Assembly (NCBI GenBank): GCA_963573305.1
Contig: OY754330.1
Location: forward strand, 5,022,001-5,086,000
DNA: 64,000 bases
Origin: Pyrrhosoma nymphula
Lineage: Eukaryota > Arthropoda > Insecta > Odonata > Coenagrionidae
Reading direction: 5' to 3'
This document shows positions 58,462-64,000 of the stretch, piece after piece (position 1 is the first letter of the stretch; every line of letters begins with the position of its first letter). The position numbers and the translations under genes are program-made. A model generated the notes under the pieces. That model was not told where the DNA came from, ran no database searches, and worked only from the letters and a program-made list of their open reading frames with translations.

Positions 58462-59401
58462 TCAACGGCTCTTTTTGAAGATTATGTTTATCCCCTCGGA
58501 ACGTCACGAGTTTCCTAAATGTATTCTTTACCTTTCACGCACTCATAATTCCCTCGTGCAACTTCCACCGCAAAGAACCAGATTGCAGCCTTTTATTAGT
58601 AGGCGTCCCCCTTAAAACGTCCAATTCAACAGAGACTGCACGAGAGAGTCTTGTCTGATTGCGTCGCGTCGTGGTCTTACAGAGATGAGCGCTCATCGGA
58701 GCTTTTCAGATCACGCTTCTTAATGCGTCCGTAAGGGGGCCGAATTTCACAAAAATAATTAAGGAAACGCGCATAATATGTTAATTGCGAACTCTTAACC
58801 GTCAGGACTGCCCGCAACTAGAGTGTCACGACCAGCTTGGGCTTCCGTGGAAATTCGAAAATTCCATCGCGTAACACGAGAGCGGGGGGGATGTTGCGGG
58901 AGGGGGAGGTAAGGGGAGGGCCTTGGTTGCGTGATAAGGGGAACACGCACGAGAGGCGTGAGCGGCGATCCGACTGGGGAAGCACGGGGCTCGAGACGGG
59001 GGGTCGATCACCTCTCTTCTCAAGCAATCCCGCCGGATGCCTGAGATGAAATTAACAGCGAAAAAATTGAAGTTGGTGATGTTTGAAAACTTTGCTTGAC
59101 GTAAACACTCAAAACATGATTGGAGAAATCCTTTTAATCATCCTCCAGGTTGGACCACCAGGAACATGGAGGGGCAAAATTAAAACATTTTTCCAACTGG
59201 AAAGTTAAAAGAGCACTGAGGAGGGGTGGATTGAATTATAGGGTGGATGCCGATGGTGGTGGCATATGTGCACTGTTTTGGAAATGGGCTTGAATCTCGT
59301 GGACTGTGGCGCCAATGCTCAAGAACTCGGATACTTCGTCACGCCGCGAGCGTCTGTATCACGTGAATACTAACACATACGAAATTCACAGAAAAATAGA
59401 A
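58462..59401. other. Spacer, no gene recognised
   Basis: GC-richer sequence at 58860-59045 and AT-rich flanks. Overlapping short frames on both strands lack motifs. Confidence 0.5.
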
Positions 59402-59500
59402 AGCCTGAGTGGATCCATTAGTTTTAACATCCGGTGATATTTCGGGGAATCTCGGGTACGAATCCCAGTCCATGCGAATGATATTTTTCGCTGTGCATTT
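59402..59500 (+). repeat. tRNA-derived SINE fragment
   Basis: AGCCTGAGTGGATCCATTAG is a weak A-box region, and CTCGGGTACGAATCCCAG is a good B box. It is followed by TCCATGCGAATGATATTTTT, related to the GGCGAATGATTTTT body of the SINE at 20.3 kb. The minus-strand frame across it reads TGIRTRDSP, a familiar sign of translated tRNA-like SINE. Confidence 0.65.
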
Positions 59501-59634
59501 CTCACAATTCTGCCCAAGGTATTTCGTCCGTTGAATTCAGATACTGCTTCCGAATTCCCGCCGACCGGCAGTGAGAGAGAGAGAGGTTTCGACACCTCGG
59601 AAGATCGGCGCGGGGCGGCGGTCCGCAGGACGTT

Positions 59635-60199
59635 AAGGTGGTTTGAGCAAGATACTTTCCTAGTCATAATGGAGATCATATTCAAATTTTATTTTTTTAT
59701 TTCAGCGTCTGTAAGAAGTATAAAATAAATATTGTAATATCAATGGCGCAAATATATAGTTATATATTACTTAAATTCTCAGTAATTAAATAAATAGAGC
59801 TACATAAGTCTCTAACTTGACTCATTTTTTCGAGCCGTACGGCTGAAAACCCTTCAAAACAGCAGGTATATTTTTGCGATTCTGTCAAAATTACTGAGGT
59901 GAGTAATAGATTATTTTTTATAAATAGTTGAGAAAGCATGCAATCTACACACTGTTAGTTTTTTGACGAAATCTAGGTGCTATAAGTTGCTAATTCGTTT
60001 AATATTATCCCTCTGGAGCGCACAGCCATAATCTATCCCATGTACGAACAGCATGTGTTTTTAGGCAAATTGCTCGAAAAGTAGTTTGGCAAAGGGGTCG
60101 ATTTGTTGATATCATTGGAAAGATGAGAGCTTTTTCTTTAAAATGAGGTCAAATTCATCAAATTCTAGGTGAAACGATTTTTCGCTCTCAAACTACCTT
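59635..60199 (-). mobile_element. 0.56-kb TTAA-flanked MITE family, copy 3
   Basis: The plus-strand left end is TTAAGGTGGTTTGAGC and the right end CTCAAACTACCTT. In reverse complement it matches copy 1 along its length, for example GCGCTCCAGAGGGA, CTGTTTTGAAGGGTTTTCAG and AATTTTGACAGAATCGCAAA. It is 565 bp and non-coding. TTAA precedes the left end as in copy 1. Confidence 0.8.
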
Positions 60200-60389
60200 C
60201 AATGCCTAATAGTCAACCGATGCGCCCGGGGCGGGGGGCCACTATTTGGAGCCAGGGAGCGATAATCCTTAGAAATTCTAGTCAGATACAAGCGGAGAGG
60301 GAGCTCAATCAAACGACGAGTAAATAGCACTGGTCATTGGTACTGGTCTTACTACTTCTGAGCATTCATTACATGCATGCCTCTAACTC

Positions 60390-60880
60390 CATTCCCTTTT
60401 GGGGTAGACCAAGTGAAAAAACTCAGGAATAGGTGTGATGGCCTAGAAAACTGACTCTCCTTTAATAACTTCTTTCATAACGCCCTTTCCTTTGCATACC
60501 TCTTTCGCTTCTCTTAAACTCTTTCACTGCTTCATGCACGCTCTCATATTCTTAAAGACTCCTAATATTCCTCATTTTTAAAGTTTCTTCCACCAAATTC
60601 ACCCGTGACTTTCGTGGTGTACCCATTCCTCTCACACCAATTACTCAACTATAATATTCTCTGTTTTGTTACTCGATTCTGATTCATTCTCTCCACATAG
60701 CCAAGCCAATGAAGCACACTTCTTCCATAATGGGTCCATCACTGGAGCATCTAACCTATAATTTTACATCACCTACTCAATCCTAACTCTCTATCCATCC
60801 TACTTTTGCCGCAATTACTTCCCAAGCACTACCCCATTCCCACTGCACTTAGCCTACTCTTATGCTTAGCTGAGAATAAT
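60390..60880 (-). pseudogene. RTE-like LINE relic, ORF2 C-terminus, related to 14.5-kb copy
   Basis: On the minus strand, KSRLSAVGMG near 60845 corresponds to SRLTAIGMGCM of the 14.5-kb relic. Next come a KSRMDRELGLSR segment and VLHWLGYVERMNQNRVTKQ near 60680, equivalent to the L-RWFGHVERM block. Stops and frame changes follow. The 3' end carries CTACCCCAAAAGGGAATGG (near 60400), shared with the 14.5-kb element. The catalytic region is missing. The two copies lie in opposite orientations 46 kb apart. Confidence 0.7.
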
Positions 60881-63139
60881 TATATGCAATTGAAATTAAT
60901 GAGTAAGTGCAACTTTTGTCTTGAGCAATGCATTAGATTGGGTGAAGGTAGACCTGGAGCTAATGAGAGGGAGTCGTCTTTTATGTGATTCATTACAGAA
61001 AGTATTTTCACAGAAGTTATTTCTACGGTTGAGGGGACTCAGCTGCAGTTGCATTGAGCTGCCTCCAATAACGCACTCTCTAAACTGTTGGAGCTCGCCT
61101 TTCTAAAGGACACGAGGGCTCCGAATCTCTCTCTCTCTCTCCCCGAGGCATAGGGCCCTGAAGGCGTCCTCGTTCCGCCAATACATTCCCCCTGCTAACT
61201 ATTTCGCATCGATTTAGTGGTTCACACGAGTTGCCCCCGTCCTCGGAAGAGCACCCCGACGTCACTTGATAGCGGAGCGAACGGTCCCACATTCATATCC
61301 AGGCGATGCTTCCACAGACAAAGCCACCTATAATCCAAAAAAACCCTCGGATCGGAATTTCGCAGGAGACAGAAGTTAACCCAGGGAAGGAGAATACGGC
61401 CGCTTGACTTGACATCGGTTCCCTCTCGATCGCCCGGAGGAAGCAGCGTCGATCTCAAATACCATTGGGTGGGCGATCGTCAAATTCATTTCGAGTGCTT
61501 TTCCAAGAGGCAGACCTCAATGACATGGAACGCCTAAACACGACAGACCGAAGAACTACAAAAGAAAGAACAATCCGTCTTTCGTCGAATGTTCGAATTT
61601 CACCGAACCGTGCGAGAAAGCAAGAGACCAGTTTTTCTTAATTTTTCCGGGCAACTATTCCGCCAAAGATTCTGCCACACAAAACAGAGAACATATCGTA
61701 ATCATGAAACGAAACTTCAAGCAGAATTTGAGCACGAGCCAGGGTGAAGTGGAAATACGGGGACACACGGTCGCACCGGAACATTTTATTGTTTCAAATC
61801 AGTGGCTTTGCGATTAGTGGTCGTCTCCCCCTTCCCCAACCCCCCTCCCCCTCATCCTCGCGGTCGGGCGACAAAAAAAACGACCATCGGCTCGCGCATG
61901 GGGTGGGTGAGATAGGGGGTGGGGTTTGGAGGAGATGGGGGGGACAGAGAGAGAGAGAGATGGCCACACACACACCAACACACACAAGACGTACGAAAAA
62001 CACGGCGACACGCGGCGGAGGAAAAAACGGAAACCGAGAGGCGCGCACTGATTCGGTAAACAGATCAACCGCAGCTCTTTTTCACGGAGTGGTATATCGA
62101 GGCAAAAAAATGAAAACAAGAGCCCGTGGCCACGGCCGTGTCCTTAATGGGCATAAGCAAGCGGAAAATGCACGGCCGCCGGATGCGGCTTCCCGATTTA
62201 TCGCCGTGTTTCTGAGCCGAATATACACACACACCCCCCCTTTCGTTCTCTTTCACCCGTGTCCGTGTCCCCCATCCCACATTCACGGGCTAGAGGGCGA
62301 GGGGAGGGGGTGGTGGGGGGGGGGGAGGAAGTGGGCGGGGTTGCCGGCGCGGCCACTGTGGTCAAAGGAGCGAAATGAAGCGACATATCGCGTGGGCAAT
62401 GAGCGGGGGCTAGGCGGCAAAGATCGGGGCGGCAAGAGGCGCAATTGACGGCAGCAGTCAAATATGCCCACCTATAGAGGCGGAGAAACGCCTTCAATCT
62501 AGCTTAGAGGCGAATACGAATGCACATATTATAATAATTTAAGTGTGGTTTTTTCTCTTGTGCTAGAGATTGGATTTTATTTATTTATTATAATAAAGGA
62601 TTGTTTCACTGAAACAATAGGTGCATATTCGTGTTACTAGCCATTTTAGCTGAGGATGATATGATTAGGTTAGGTGGACTCAAGTATTAGGCAGGTTTGA
62701 TAGTTCAAGGGTTTAGTTAATCCTGTTCGCGTGGTCCTGAGTAGGTATACAGGAGATTTATGCACTTTGGAAATGTTAATATGGGCTATACAGGAGTCGG
62801 GGGGAGAGGATAACTTGTCGGAGGATTCGACGTGGACTATTTATGGGTGTATTTTTACTTTTACAGATTTTTTGGGCGAGGTTTCAGTGGAATAAAGAGT
62901 ATTCTTCATAATTTGTACAATTTTTGTGTAATTTTTCCTTGTTAACCAGTAAAGTTAATCGCATGCGGTTTTAAGGTAATAAGGTTAAAGTGGTCACTTA
63001 TTTCAGTTTCATGTTTTCCACCACGCAAACACCCACAGAAAATCTGTATTTGACGGTAAGCCATTGTTTTAAAGCCTCTGTGCTTGGAACCACTAATTGA
63101 TGTTACTTTATTTTCTCTACATCATCATTGGCTTGTAAA
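60881..63139. other. Intergenic DNA with GC island; no gene
   Basis: A CT run lies at 61123-61140. The island at about 61835-62400 has C-rich then G-rich blocks, a (GA)n run at 61945-61960 and CA repeats at 61963-61986. 62500-63130 is AT-rich spacer. The 234-codon frame across the island is low complexity and overlapped on the other strand. Confidence 0.5.
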
Positions 63140-63642
63140 GGAGGTGAGGGTGGCGGGGGGGGGGGGGGGGTTCAACGCAAAGACAAAGTGGACCGTGGAT
63201 TCGGAATATAAATGGGGAGAGGGGTGGAGGAGAGAGGGGGTGGAGAGAGGGGGTACAATAAGACCAACCAATGTGGGGCGTGTGCCGAAATGTTCCCCGC
63301 GGAAGTGCACTCCCCTCCCTCCCCGCCCCTTCAATTCGCCCAAAGAACAACAGAGAGCAGACGCCCTCATCAGGCGAGGGCCCCCGGTGCACAGACCCCC
63401 AAAGGGTGCACGCCCTGCAGCACTTCCTCTTCCACGCACGCCCTGCGACCTGTGTGCACGGACAACGACGCCGACGCCTCCTATTCACGACGCGAGCCCC
63501 CGTCCCCCCCTCCCTCCCCCCCCCCCCCCCCCAGGGACCACAAAGGAAGGCTCGGCCGTCGCTACGCACCCAATTCGCCCTCTCTCTCCAATCCACGGTC
63601 CACCTCCCGAATTCCTCCCCACCCCCTCTCCCTCGTACCATT
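63140..63642. other. GC-rich island with G16 and C17 runs
   Basis: G-runs at 63155-63170 and GGAGAGGGGG strings are followed by C-rich sequence with C17 at 63516-63532. A TATA-like GAATATAAATG lies at 63206-63216, and composition changes sharply near 63640. The frames are artefacts. Confidence 0.55.
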
Positions 63643-64000
63643 GCATCGTACAGATAAGTTTAGAGGGGCATTTTGGATCTTCGCTCCTATAATATGGAAT
63701 ACTCTACCTGAAACCATATGCACGATTATAACAATTATAACTTTTTTAAATCCCGTTTACGTGACTACCTAACTAAATTACAGCATGGTATTACTGCTCT
63801 CACTTGTAGGTTTATTTATTTATGTATTTTTGGTTGTTAATTTGCCACAATTCATTTGTTTATTTGATAATGTATGCGCGTTTAATCTCTTGTAATATGC
63901 ACTAATCTGACATTGTATTTAGTATGAATTGAATTTGTTAATGGTACTCTCGCAGGACTTTTTAGTCCTTTTGTACCTTCGATGAAATAAAGAAATATGA
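63643..64000 (+). pseudogene. LINE 3' end (CR1/L2-like), reaching window edge
   Basis: FRGAFWIFAPIIWNTLPETI corresponds to the conserved F-V-AP-IWNSLP segment near the end of ORF2. After a frame change, FKSRLRDYLTKLQHG follows, the usual last residues. About 200 bases of 3' untranslated DNA then contain a perfect hairpin, AGGACT-TTTT-AGTCCT (63954-63969), just before GATGAAATAAAGAAATATGA. This type of end hairpin plus short A-rich tail is typical of CR1/L2-like 3' ends, where the reverse transcriptase binds. Only the last part of the element is here. Confidence 0.75.

Noticed and set aside
1..64000. CRISPR array, operon, rRNA or prokaryotic mobile element
   Set aside because: No regularly spaced repeats, no dense gene arrays and no ribosomal RNA-like sequence; composition and repeats are those of an animal genome.

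Overview
This window looks like gene-poor, repeat-rich nuclear DNA from an animal with a large genome. An arthropod, probably an insect, is the best guess. The reasons are several non-LTR retrotransposon relics, tRNA-derived SINE-like units, non-autonomous DNA transposons with clean target-site duplications, long AT-rich spacers and GC-rich purine/pyrimidine islands. There are no operons, no ribosome-binding-site-led genes and no dense coding on either strand. Most long open frames lie in GC-rich low-complexity islands, where stop codons are simply rare, and they are not credible genes. I cannot name a species from sequence alone.

Layout. 0-9 kb: an internally deleted piggyBac-like element (2083-2440) and a decayed CR1/L2/jockey-type LINE (5257-6640). 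9-21 kb: a fold-back hairpin repeat (9680-9840), GC islands with TATA-like boxes, an RTE-like LINE relic (14536-15265), a complete PIF/Harbinger-like element with 54-bp perfect terminal inverted repeats and a TTA duplication (17259-18507), and a palindromic SINE pair (20197-20357). 21-34 kb: copy 1 of a 0.56-kb TTAA-flanked family (20967-21527), a short MITE (26703-26837), a complex fold-back SINE (28168-28555), a Transib-like element whose ends read CACAGTG with a 5-bp duplication (28963-30068), and a 5'-truncated LINE with a 14-bp target-site duplication (33375-33956). 36-50 kb: LINE 3' ends, copy 2 of the 0.56-kb family, more SINE-like units, and a fold-back element with a TTA duplication (48987-49553). 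51-64 kb: a TCC microsatellite, a LINE fragment, one plausible host exon (52913-53160), further hairpin repeats, copy 3 of the 0.56-kb family, another RTE-like LINE, and a LINE 3' end at the window edge.

How it fits together. The only feature I regard as a possible host gene is the single exon near 53 kb. The rest is mobile elements of at least eight kinds plus spacer. The most interesting unexplained structure is a family of fold-back repeats (9.7, 18.1 and 58.4 kb). Two copies carry, between the arms, a CTTGAG(G/A)AT - 19-nt hairpin - GAAACGTC core whose stems differ by compensatory base pairs, so selection or descent acted on an RNA fold. A related but distinct motif with an intact CTGATGA...GAAAC is at 47.04 kb. 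These resemble the hammerhead-like motifs known from Penelope-like retroelements, but I could not test this.
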